Shown here: positions 41,724-50,170 of the stretch, one piece after another
How the letters are laid out: each line of letters opens with the position of its first letter
How positions within the stretch are numbered: position 1 is the stretch's first letter
Assembly (NCBI GenBank): GCA_041397645.1
Contig: JAWKWE010000004.1
Span: 2,356,001 to 2,420,000 of the forward strand
DNA length: 64,000 bases
Direction of reading: 5' to 3'
From: Hyphomicrobiaceae bacterium
GTDB lineage: Bacteria > Pseudomonadota > Alphaproteobacteria > Rhizobiales > Hyphomicrobiaceae
Translations under genes and position numbers: made by a program
The notes under the pieces: generated by a model
The model's input: the letters and a program-made list of their open reading frames with translations, nothing else
What the model was told of the DNA's origin: nothing
Database searches by the model: none

Positions 41724-42776
41724 TTAAGCAGGCATGCTCAGCAAGTCGTTCAGGTGTTGATCGATCTGACCTGCAAACGTAGCATCTGTTCCAAAAAGCC
41801 CAAGATGCCCGTCGATCGTGTTGATCGGTCGGAATTCAGCACCGGCTATCATCTTGCACTCCCTCTCGCAATCCGCCGGCGGAAAGAACATGTCATGGCT
41901 AATCGGCATAACGAATGTCTTGGCCTTTATGCGGCGAAGCGCTGCGCTCAAGTCTCCGTTGGTATTTCGCGCAACGTCGCCGCGCTGCCACTTCCAAGCC
42001 ATGGCCAGAAGATCGTTGGGGTCCATGGGGCCAAAATACCCGCCCATGAAGTTGATCGTGAAATCCTCAAGGGAAGAGAAACCGAGCTGCTGATATCGCT
42101 TTTGAACGAAGAATTCGGTGCTCCAGCCCATTACGCCCCACAATTTTGCGTGCCGTAGAAGGCCTTCGCGCACGCATTCGGAGCGTGAGTAGAAGCCATT
42201 GTTCCATGATGTATCCGAAGTGATCGCCTCTATAAGCGTCTCGGCGAAAAGGAAGTCGTGGGTAGTGTTTTGCGCCGTTCCGGCGATCGGTGCCGCTCGG
42301 GCCACCATGTTAGGGAAGCGTACCGCCCACTCGTAAGTTTGTTGCGCGCCCATTGAGCCGCCGGTTACGAGCGCTAGGCGCTGAATGCCGAAGTCCTTCG
42401 TCAGCACCTTGTATTGCGCCCGTACGTCATCGCTGATCCGGACTTTCGGGAAGTTCCCCATTCCGCCGGGGAGCGGTGTGTTGTGTGGCGACGTCGATAG
42501 CCCGTTCCCGATTTGATTGATGATGATAATGAAGTACTTGCTGGGATCGAGCGCGCGGCCTGCGCCTGTATATACGTCGGCCATGATCTTAGAAGTGCCG
42601 GAATACCAAGTCGGAATCAGTATCGCGTTGTCTTTCGCGGCATTTAGCGTGCCATAGGTGGCGACTGCGAGTTGGCAGTTGCGGATCGTACCACCGTCTT
42701 CGAGAACGAAGTCGCCGATGTTGTGAAGTTTGTAGGGTCCATGCACATCTTGCGAATAAAATGCGTTCTCAATCAT
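41724..42776 (-). CDS. MetX-like alpha/beta hydrolase
   Basis: This 350-residue alpha/beta-fold protein is of the homoserine O-acetyltransferase type. The nucleophile Ser141 is in VTGGSMGAQQ; the late Asp (PISHDMFF) and His (DGHLGLFG) complete the triad. ILIPTWYSGTS and IGNGLSTSPHNT are also typical. In this context, beside a Baeyer-Villiger enzyme, it may hydrolyse an ester instead of making O-acetylhomoserine; that is inference. The start overlaps the LuxR-type gene (ATGA) and has GGGAGG upstream. Confidence 0.85.
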   Translation of the reverse strand: MIENAFYSQDVHGPYKLHNIGDFVLEDGGTIRNCQLAVATYGTLNAAKDNAILIPTWYSGTSKIMADVYTGAGRALDPSKYFIIIINQIGNGLSTSPHNTPLPGGMGNFPKVRISDDVRAQYKVLTKDFGIQRLALVTGGSMGAQQTYEWAVRFPNMVARAAPIAGTAQNTTHDFLFAETLIEAITSDTSWNNGFYSRSECVREGLLRHAKLWGVMGWSTEFFVQKRYQQLGFSSLEDFTINFMGGYFGPMDPNDLLAMAWKWQRGDVARNTNGDLSAALRRIKAKTFVMPISHDMFFPPADCERECKMIAGAEFRPINTIDGHLGLFGTDATFAGQIDQHLNDLLSMPA

Positions 42777-43240
42777 GTTGTCCTCCCGAACTTTCTTTGG
42801 CCGTTCAATCGGCTTTCTGGCTGGCAGTCTCGGAACTTGGGGCGATATGCTCTAGAACATTCAGGTTCTGGATTTGGAATGATATTGCCCGCGCAGGCGC
42901 GACAGGCATTTCTGATGACACAAGCTCGGGCGGAGCGGTCAGCTGGCACGCTTGCCTCCCCGTTCAGCCTCTCGACGTCATCGGGAATGGCGTGATGCAT
43001 ACGGTGCGCCAACAGGGCCGCCTCGACACGATTTCGGCAACGGGCCAGCTTGAAGATCACCGACACGTGCGCCTTGACGGTTGTCTCCGCAATGTTGAGT
43101 TCCTGAGCAATGGCCTTGTTCGTCAGAGCCTTGCCAATCAGAAGGAACACGCGCAATTGTTGCGGTGTCAGCTTTCTAAGTTCGACGAGATCGGCGGGCT
43201 TGAGAGCTTGTCGTTGCGCGCAGGAATAAGCGTCTTTCAT
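42773..43240 (-). CDS. LuxR/NarL-type DNA-binding protein without receiver domain
   Basis: This 155-residue protein has the helix-turn-helix at 24-80 (LTPQQLRVFLLIGKALTNKAIAQEL, ETTVKAHVSVIFKL), like the output domain of NarL regulators. No receiver domain precedes it. The last 75 residues are Arg/Pro/Cys-rich and look unlike a folded domain, as though the natural stop were lost. It may be a real regulator of the operon or a remnant of a longer one. It is coupled to the hydrolase by ATGA. Confidence 0.7.
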   Translation of the reverse strand: MKDAYSCAQRQALKPADLVELRKLTPQQLRVFLLIGKALTNKAIAQELNIAETTVKAHVSVIFKLARCRNRVEAALLAHRMHHAIPDDVERLNGEASVPADRSARACVIRNACRACAGNIIPNPEPECSRAYRPKFRDCQPESRLNGQRKFGRTT

Positions 43241-43274
43241 TCATCCAGCCTTACTTCTCGTTCAGGCGGCTCAT

Positions 43275-44198
43275 TCAGCAAGGATAACTCCCGCTGGCAA
43301 ATTCCACCAACGGATGAGGCAGATCGGCGACGGTTATTTGGGGGCGTTCGCACGACGATATCGTTACACGAAGCAGGTTCTTCAATTCCCGGAAGTTACC
43401 TGGCCAGTCGTGCCGGCACATAATATCCCGTGCGCGCGAACTCAAAGTAATGTCCTTACCTTGAACCTTGGCCTCCTCGGCGGTCATGCGGTCGATGACA
43501 TGCCCCAGATCTTGTCGCATGCGCAAGGCAGGCAGCATCACGCGCACGCCGCTGATACGGTAGTACAGATCTTGGCGGAACCGTCCCTGTGCAACGAGGC
43601 CAAGCAAGTCACAGTGAGTGGCGCTGATGAATCGAATATCGAGTGGGATGCTCTTGTTGCAGCCGAGCGGGTTGACCGATCTCTCTTCGAGTACTCGCAG
43701 CAGATACGCCTGCATATCGAGTGGCATGTCGCCGATCTCATCGAGAAAAAAGGTTCCGCCGCCGCTCTCAACGAGCTTGCCGGCGTAACCGCTTTTTGCA
43801 CCGTCCGTGAACGTTCCAGGAGCATAGCCAAAAAGTTCGCTGGCCAGCAGGGTGCTCGGAATCGCGGCGCAATTAAAGGCAACAAATGGCTTTCGTGATC
43901 GATTGCTGGCGGTGTGAACCGCACGTGCAAGCGTATCTTTTCCTACGCCAGTTTCCCCGAGAATGAGGAGCGGAAAATCCTTATCTGCAATCTTGCGGCA
44001 CAATTCAACCACGCGCGCCATCGCAAAGTCGTTGCCCGCCAAATCATCAAGTATAGGCGCCATGAACACGTATCTTGGTTCCAGACCTGTAAGAAAAGAA
44101 CAGCCACCCTTACCTTGCCCATCGAGAAGTTGAGGTGGCTGTCGCAATCCATGACTATTGGATATCGAAGCCGCGATAACCGCCTTGCGTAACTTCAT
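43275..44198 (-). CDS. sigma-54 activator AAA+ domain, lacking sensor and DNA-binding domains
   Basis: The frame holds a sigma-54 AAA+ module: Walker A GETGVGKD, FVAFNCAAIPSTLLASELFGY, loop GTFTDGA (for GAFTGA), Walker B GGTFFLDEIGD, sensor motifs and WPGNFRELKN. The closest type is AcoR-like, in which the N-terminal sensory part and a C-terminal Fis helix-turn-helix are normal; both are absent here. The start is uncertain: the frame overlaps the monooxygenase end, and an ATG at 44063 is an alternative. It may be a truncated gene or act with the LuxR-type protein downstream. Confidence 0.75.
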   Translation of the reverse strand: MKLRKAVIAASISNSHGLRQPPQLLDGQGKGGCSFLTGLEPRYVFMAPILDDLAGNDFAMARVVELCRKIADKDFPLLILGETGVGKDTLARAVHTASNRSRKPFVAFNCAAIPSTLLASELFGYAPGTFTDGAKSGYAGKLVESGGGTFFLDEIGDMPLDMQAYLLRVLEERSVNPLGCNKSIPLDIRFISATHCDLLGLVAQGRFRQDLYYRISGVRVMLPALRMRQDLGHVIDRMTAEEAKVQGKDITLSSRARDIMCRHDWPGNFRELKNLLRVTISSCERPQITVADLPHPLVEFASGSYPC

Positions 44199-45792
44199 CG
44201 CAACGCTGTTTGTAAGGTCCTACGCCGCCGATATACGAAAGCAGCCGGCGCGGCTTACCCTCGACGTTCGAGCCCATGTACCAAGAGTTCGTACGGACAA
44301 CGAGCGTGGCGTTCGCAAGTTCGTCGTGATGAGCGACCCACTCGTCCTGTCTCTGCTCCGTCGGCTCGATCGTCTTTGCGCCTATCTTGCGCACATTCTT
44401 GATGCACTCGGCGATCCAATCGGTCTGTTGTTGCAGGCACGTCGTCATGTTGCAGAGCGCAGCGGATGGGGCGAGCGGCGCGCCCGTCGTGAAGAGGTTG
44501 GGATAGCCATGCACCTGCATGCCGAGCGTGGTGCGGATGTCACGACCCCAATCGTCCTTGAGCTGGCGTCCTCCGCGTCCGCGGATGTCGATGCGCGTCA
44601 ATGCGCCGGTGCCAGCATCGAAGCCTGTTGCCAAAATGATGATGTCGAGCTGATGCACCTGACCGTTTGCGAGCTTGATGCCTTCCGGGACGACCTCGAC
44701 GATCGCGTTGTTCTTGACGCTCACGATCTCGACGTTCGGTTGGTGGAACACCTCGAGATAGCGCGTTTCGAGCGGAACTCGGTGCGTTCCGAAGCCATAG
44801 TCCTTCGGAATGAGCAGATCGCACAGCACCGGATCCTTAAGCCGCTCGCGCATCTTCTTGCGCACGAATTCCGACACGCCTTCACTTGCATCCTCGTCGG
44901 AGAACATTTCTGCGAATGAAGCTATCCACAATCGCAGCGAGCCCTCGTTCCAGATGCGCTCCATGACTTCCTCGCGCTGCGCAGGCGTCAATTCTCCCCA
45001 GGCGCCGTTCGTGAAGTCGTATTCAAAGCCAGTGAACGTGTTCGGGCATGTGGTCTTGAGTTCGTCGAAGCGGGTCTTGTATGCGGCCACGTCCGCGGCG
45101 GAGTACTTGGGATTCACCATCGGGATGATGTACTGCGGCGTGCGCACGAACACCTTCATGTGGCCGACTTCGGACGCGATCGTCTGAATCACCTGGATAC
45201 CTGTCGCGCCGTTACCGACCACGCCGACTCGCTTTCCGGCGAAATTGACAGGGGTCTTTGGCCAGCGCGCCGTGTGATACAGCTGACCTTTGAATGTCTC
45301 CTGGCCAGGAAAACGTTTGTCCAGCGGCGCCGAGAGCATGCCGCAGCACGTGATCAAGAATTGGGTATCGATAACATCGCCCTTGTCGGTCTTGACCGTC
45401 CAACGACCCGTCGCATCGTTATAGTGGGCGCTTTCGACCCGAGTATTGAACTCGAATTCCTTACGCAGATCGCAACGATCGGCGACGAAGTTCAGCCAAC
45501 GCTCGATCTCGGGCTGAGCGGGAAAACGCTCGCTCCAGCTCCAGGCATTGTAGAGCTCTTGCGAGAAGAAATACTGGTAGATGTAGGCTTCAGAGTCAAA
45601 GCGGCAGCCAGGATAGCGGTTCCAGTACCACGTGCCGCCGATGCCCGACCCGGCCTCGAAGCCACGGACTTTCAGGCCCTGCTCCCGAAGAAGATGCACT
45701 TCATGAAGACCCGCGACACCGGCGCCGATGACGACGGCATCATACGTTTTTGTTGAGGTCGACGGAGCCGTGCTGGATGACGATGAGAACAT
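44155..45792 (-). CDS. flavin-dependent (Baeyer-Villiger type) monooxygenase
   Basis: This 545-residue class B monooxygenase has the FAD site GAGVAG (23-28), the NADPH site GNGATG (193-198) and the Baeyer-Villiger signature FKGQLYHTARWP (167-178). TWYWNRYPGCRFDS and ATGFDAGTG are further family marks. It would insert oxygen next to a ketone to give an ester or lactone. The ATG at 45792 follows GGGAGG. It is the first gene of a same-strand cluster that includes two regulators, a MetX-like hydrolase and EthD. Confidence 0.92.
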   Translation of the reverse strand: MFSSSSSTAPSTSTKTYDAVVIGAGVAGLHEVHLLREQGLKVRGFEAGSGIGGTWYWNRYPGCRFDSEAYIYQYFFSQELYNAWSWSERFPAQPEIERWLNFVADRCDLRKEFEFNTRVESAHYNDATGRWTVKTDKGDVIDTQFLITCCGMLSAPLDKRFPGQETFKGQLYHTARWPKTPVNFAGKRVGVVGNGATGIQVIQTIASEVGHMKVFVRTPQYIIPMVNPKYSAADVAAYKTRFDELKTTCPNTFTGFEYDFTNGAWGELTPAQREEVMERIWNEGSLRLWIASFAEMFSDEDASEGVSEFVRKKMRERLKDPVLCDLLIPKDYGFGTHRVPLETRYLEVFHQPNVEIVSVKNNAIVEVVPEGIKLANGQVHQLDIIILATGFDAGTGALTRIDIRGRGGRQLKDDWGRDIRTTLGMQVHGYPNLFTTGAPLAPSAALCNMTTCLQQQTDWIAECIKNVRKIGAKTIEPTEQRQDEWVAHHDELANATLVVRTNSWYMGSNVEGKPRRLLSYIGGVGPYKQRCDEVTQGGYRGFDIQ

Positions 45793-46086
45793 ATTTCCTC
45801 CCATTTTTATTAAGCCGGATACGACTTTTCATTTTGATGGGAGTATCGAGCTGCTCAGCCTGAGGGGCTTGAACGATCGATTGCGTTGTTTGGAATGATT
45901 TGTACCAAGCGCCGGTTTGTACGACGTGGCCATTCTGCAAGGGCTGCCTGGCTCTTAGTACGTTGTTACCGCGACGCTGCGGCTACATCGAGGTGGCGGG
46001 CTGCTGCAATTGCTAGTGCCCGCGATCAAGCCCTGAACGCATGGCAAAGCCGCGGACGTTTCCACCTACGCCGATTTCCATGAGAC
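45793..46086. other. gap between the monooxygenase and the RNA-repair remnants
   Basis: No gene is evident. The upstream region of the monooxygenase should lie here; I did not find a clear sigma-54 -24/-12 element or a sigma-70 promoter. Confidence 0.35.
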
Positions 46087-46350
46087 CTATTTCACCAAGC
46101 ACATTTCATTTACCTCCGACCAGCTCAATCCGAACCGAGCGAGGTACTTCTTCAGCCGGTCGGCGTCGTTGGTGGAGGACTTCGCTTCTCGCGAGGCCGC
46201 AAACAAGCGGCGACCTGCCTCGCTCAAGGAGCGTGACGTGCGGCATGTCTCGACAACAAAAGCAAGCTGGACGCGATCGAAAAGATCGATTTTATCGAGC
46301 TGTTTTGCACCAAGTAGGCTTTCTAGAACGTCGTCGTTGCGGTCGCGCTC
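46087..46350 (-). pseudogene. rtcR, 3' fragment (RNA-repair regulator)
   Basis: The minus-strand frame encodes the C-terminal 85 residues of an RtcR-type sigma-54 regulator: LDKIDLFDRVQLAFVVETCR, SRSLSEAGRRLFAASR and STNDADRLKKYLARFGLSW. The rest of the gene, which should lie to the right, has been replaced by the pnkp remnant on the other strand. RtcR proteins control RNA ligase/cyclase genes. Confidence 0.75.
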
Positions 46351-46408
46351 AGTACTGCGCGTGCTTGGCGAACATCTGCCGCCGTTCCAGATCGGAGTGC
46401 AGGCGGTG

Positions 46409-47221
46409 AACTGTCGCCACAACTACGTGGCGCGAGAAAATCATTTCGGGCGCGACATTGCCGCAGCGCTTGAGGTTATGGTTCGCTTTGCCGTGGACCC
46501 CAGGTGGCTTATCTACCTGCCTCCCACAATGTCGCCCTGCGAAACATCGAAGGAGTCGGGCTTTCTCGAACATCCCGCGGAGGCGTTGAGCTTCTACGAG
46601 CGCGCGGGTCTGAATGCGCGCTTCGCTGACGGGCTCGTCCGCGTCGATGCGTTCAGCGCCGCTGTGCGCCAGTACTGTTGGCCGGTTAACGGGCTCGACG
46701 GCGTGTGCATCGCGCCATTCCATATCCTGGCCAGCGAAGGCAAGGTGCATAGTGAGAGGAGCCACGTCTGGCATATGGAGACGCTCGCCCGCCTTGCAGC
46801 TCACGATCGGCTGTTCCAGGCGACGCGCACAATGCTCGTAGACTTCGAACGACCAGAGACGCGCGAAGCCGCCATCACGTGGTGGCTGGAAATGACGGAT
46901 GCCGGTGGGGAAGGTATGGTCGTGAAGCCGGAACTGTTTCTCGCGCGCGGTGGAGAAAACCGATTGCTTCAGCCCGCCGTAAAATGCCGCGGGCAAAACT
47001 ACCTGCGGATCATCTACGGCCCCGACTATGACAGTGAGGAGAACCTCGTCCGCTTGCGCAAACGCGGCCTCAATGCCAAGCGCTCCTTGGCTTCGCGCGA
47101 GTTTGCGCTAGGGCTTGAAGCGCTGGAGCGATTTGTTGCGCGTGAGCCGCTCCGCCGGGTGCATGAATGTGTGTTCGGAGTTCTCGCTCTCGAAAGCGAG
47201 CCTGTCGATCCGCGACTGTGA
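46409..47221 (+). pseudogene. bacterial Pnkp (RNA-repair), 5'-truncated and internally deleted
   Basis: The frame matches the ligase part of bacterial polynucleotide kinase-phosphatase: FAVDPRWLIYLPPTMSP, LEHPAEAL, then QYCWPVNGLDG, APFHILASEGKVH, GGEGMVVKPE, PAVKCRG, YLRIIYGPDY and the closing RVHECVFGVLALESEPVDPRL. The kinase and phosphatase domains are missing. Between LEHPAEAL and QYCWPV the segment with the catalytic lysine (the EEKHMGS motif of intact proteins) is deleted, about 170 residues. It cannot form the enzyme-AMP, so it is a remnant. Confidence 0.8.
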
Positions 47222-47310
47222 GATCGCCGCCTGTTCGGTGCGTCATCTGTCTCCTGGGTTAGAAGGCCAGATAGGGATGATCCTTGCTGAAGCGGCCTAA
47301 ACTCACCGAC

Positions 47311-48465
47311 TTAGTGTCGCGCCGAGAAGGCTTGCGACCATGCGGACAATCGTCTCAGCGATGCGGCCTCCTGCGATCGATCGATCTTGCCGGTCGCATC
47401 CGCGTCGATTAGGGCGGATAATACCGCGTCAAAATTTTTCTTGGCCTTGGCGATGAGCAATAAATCAATACCGGCGTTGAGCGCTTGCACCGCAGCCGTG
47501 CCGATGCCGTCAACGCTTTCCGTAATGGCCCCCATGCCAAGATCATCGGTGATGGCTAGGCCGTCATATCGCCACTTCTGGCGCAAGAGCCCGGTGACGA
47601 CGAGTGGAGAATACGACGCTGGACTTGCGCGATCTACGGCGTCAAGTCGAACGTGGCCGACCATCAAGGCAGCGCCCGGCAATTTCAACACCTGCCGGAA
47701 CGGTATCCAGTCGCTCCTTTCCAACTGCTCTTCATCGGTACGGATTTCACCGGCGGCAACATGGGTGTCATTGGTAACGCGACCCAGCCCCGGAAAGTGC
47801 TTCAGGACGCACGCTATGTCGAATTGCCAAAGTTCGTGGCAGTACCAACTCGCGACCTGCGCCACCAACTGCGGGTCACTGGCAATCGCGCGCTCGTAAA
47901 TCCGCGATAGCTCGTCGTTTGGCAGAGTAGAAGTGGGCCGGAGGTCAACGACGGGTGCCAAATTCATGGTGATGCCGATGGCATTGAGCCCGTGCGCCTG
48001 CGTCTCAGCGAACCGGCTGACCGCGGCCCGACGTTCGTCATCTGTGTTCATAGGCGCAATAATCTCCGCCAACGAAGGCTGGTCGTTGAGCGGTGGGGAG
48101 AGGTGCGAGACGAGACCGCCCTCCTGGTCTGCCGCAATGATCAGCTTGGGCAGCCCCTGTTTCGCCCGGATATCCTGAAGCTGCGCGATATCCCTGGCGA
48201 TGTCCGAAACGCTCCGACCACCTACGTTGCGCGTTGTCACGTAGACACCGGCAACCGCCCGGTGCGCCACCAGATCTTTTATCTCAGCAAAATCGTTGTA
48301 GCCGACGATCAGCCGGCGGCCGAGCCGCTCCAGTCGCGCCGGATCCTGCTGCAGAAGCATGGCCCTCGTTCGCCAGTTCAAGCTGTAATGAACTGCTGCG
48401 AAAAGAAGAGCCGATAGCCCAACCAGGATGGCGACGAAAGTAAGCTGGTGACGGGTGATGGACAC
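47311..48465 (-). CDS. glycoside hydrolase family 3, NagZ-like
   Basis: This 384-residue protein has an N-terminal membrane anchor (about 8-27) and a GH3 barrel. LIIAADQEGG, the KHFPG motif (222-226) followed by DTH (233-235), and AITDDLGMGA (catalytic Asp307 or Asp308) mark the beta-N-acetylglucosaminidase group. NagZ removes GlcNAc from peptidoglycan fragments, but this anchored protein may act in the periplasm on another glycan. A GTG start is used. It follows the O-antigen-ligase-like gene on the same strand by about 60 bases. Confidence 0.85.
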   Translation of the reverse strand: MSITRHQLTFVAILVGLSALLFAAVHYSLNWRTRAMLLQQDPARLERLGRRLIVGYNDFAEIKDLVAHRAVAGVYVTTRNVGGRSVSDIARDIAQLQDIRAKQGLPKLIIAADQEGGLVSHLSPPLNDQPSLAEIIAPMNTDDERRAAVSRFAETQAHGLNAIGITMNLAPVVDLRPTSTLPNDELSRIYERAIASDPQLVAQVASWYCHELWQFDIACVLKHFPGLGRVTNDTHVAAGEIRTDEEQLERSDWIPFRQVLKLPGAALMVGHVRLDAVDRASPASYSPLVVTGLLRQKWRYDGLAITDDLGMGAITESVDGIGTAAVQALNAGIDLLLIAKAKKNFDAVLSALIDADATGKIDRSQEAASLRRLSAWSQAFSARH

Positions 48466-48522
48466 GAAATACTCTAAGATGGCTAATTCGCTTTGTGTGT
48501 TGTGCCGGTCGACACCCGAATT

Positions 48523-49917
48523 CTAGTTTTCCCGGAGCGCCAGCGCTGGCGCTTGCCCTCGAGCCGACATGTTCCGCAAACGAACAGCGACAAATAGAGG
48601 CCCGCCATTCGATTTCCGAAGAGATATCGCGATCGCCGATGCGGCGAAGCAGACCGCAGCAATATACCAAGTCTGCCACATGCCCCAGCTAAACGATGCA
48701 ATCGTCATGCACGTGACGAAAGACGCATTCACAAATGGTAGATCCTCTGGATTAACGCGCGAGATCCGACGTATCGCAAGCAGTCCGGCCGACATGAACA
48801 GCGCGACGCCGACGAGACCGAATTCATACCATACTTGCAGGAAGATATTGTGCGAGTGTCGGCCGTTTCGTTGTGGCGAGACTTCACCTGGAATCGTCTC
48901 TGCGCTCGGGCCTTCGAGTTCATCGTAGTAGCGCACGCTATCGATGCCTTTGCCGAATAATGCGTGGGCCGGCACCTGTTCGGCCTCGTAATTCCATAAC
49001 ACGACGCGGGCCCGAGCCGATCCTGGAATGGCTTCGGAATTTTGCAGACCGTGCGCGTAGCAATACCTGACAACGGGCACGACGCCGATGGATGCCGTGA
49101 CCCATATTGCCGTGACGGCCATTCTGGCTAATCTCGGCGAGTATCTGCTCAGACCGTAAATTGACGCCGAAGCGATAAGAGCCACCTTCGAAGCGTCGTG
49201 ATAGGACAGGAAAGTCGCGGCGGCTACGACCACACATAACGATGGAACAACCCAAGGCGCGGCTTCCGCGCTCCAAAAGCGTCTATCGTCAACCGCTATA
49301 AGAAGGGCCGGCCAGAACAGGAAATTGAGCACGGCTACATTGCGGTTGAGAACGTAGTCGCGCACCGCCTCGATTGTTTCACCGGAAATGATAAAATGAA
49401 GTTTATTGCCACCTGCGAGCCATGGCACGTCGTTGAGTGCACCGGTCATCAGCGAAAGGCCGCTGAGCAGCTCAGAAACGATATACGCAGCACCGACGAA
49501 TACTGAAATGACAAGTGCGCGGCGGATCAGCCCCATATTGAATGGCTCACGCTTCCTAACGAGCCGCAAGATCAGCAGTGCCATCGCGCCGTAAACTGCT
49601 GCAATCATGATGATCTTGAATGCATGCAGAGGTTCTGGCGAGGTCGCCACACGCAGAACGAGGAAACCCGCAATAAGCCAGCTAAGTGGATTGAGACAGC
49701 AACGCAGCAATAGTGTCCGAACCGATTGAGGAGGCAAAACCGGAACGTTTCGCGCGGCGACGAACAGACCCAGTAGAAGCGGCATGAGCGTGTGTAAACA
49801 TTTTGGGGCTACTATCGAAGCCACAACGAGCACCGCAATACCGGTTGCAAGCCAACTGGTTGGCTGCGCCGGACGCGCGTTCCCGGCTGATACGTGGAAT
49901 TCTCCCGCTGCGTTCAT
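48523..49917 (-). CDS. O-antigen ligase/polymerase-like membrane protein
   Basis: This 464-residue protein has around ten to twelve membrane helices. A large periplasmic loop holds GSARARVVLWNYEAEQVPAHALFGKGIDSV and then HSHNIFLQVWYEFGLVGVALF, the Wzy/WaaL family signature with its essential histidine. It should join or polymerise sugar chains on lipid A or a polyprenyl carrier. It has GGGAG before the ATG. Neighbours are a GH3 enzyme and, across a gap, an RTX protein and a glycosyltransferase fragment, suggesting a damaged surface-polysaccharide locus. Confidence 0.85.
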   Translation of the reverse strand: MNAAGEFHVSAGNARPAQPTSWLATGIAVLVVASIVAPKCLHTLMPLLLGLFVAARNVPVLPPQSVRTLLLRCCLNPLSWLIAGFLVLRVATSPEPLHAFKIIMIAAVYGAMALLILRLVRKREPFNMGLIRRALVISVFVGAAYIVSELLSGLSLMTGALNDVPWLAGGNKLHFIISGETIEAVRDYVLNRNVAVLNFLFWPALLIAVDDRRFWSAEAAPWVVPSLCVVVAAATFLSYHDASKVALIASASIYGLSRYSPRLARMAVTAIWVTASIGVVPVVRYCYAHGLQNSEAIPGSARARVVLWNYEAEQVPAHALFGKGIDSVRYYDELEGPSAETIPGEVSPQRNGRHSHNIFLQVWYEFGLVGVALFMSAGLLAIRRISRVNPEDLPFVNASFVTCMTIASFSWGMWQTWYIAAVCFAASAIAISLRKSNGGPLFVAVRLRNMSARGQAPALALREN

Positions 49918-50170
49918 CGCCGTTCACTCCCTATAAGAGAGAAGAAAAGCGATTCTTGCGAATGCCGTAGTGCTTGAAGACGCAGTCACCGGTTTATGCA
50001 CAGCGCAATGATAATCGGACGGCTGATGCACAATCTTTAGTCAGCTTGATGGGCCTTCCCGGGAAAAAACGGACTAAGCCGCCTATCACGAAAAAATGGG
50101 ATTGCGCTGGACTGAGTTCGACGACGCAGAGGTCGCAGGCGCGAGCTGTGAGGCAAGCAAATGCAGACCC
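49918..50170. other. gap between ligase-like gene and RTX gene
   Basis: No gene is visible. It should hold the promoter of the O-antigen-ligase-like gene. I see no clear terminator for the RTX gene. Confidence 0.3.
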
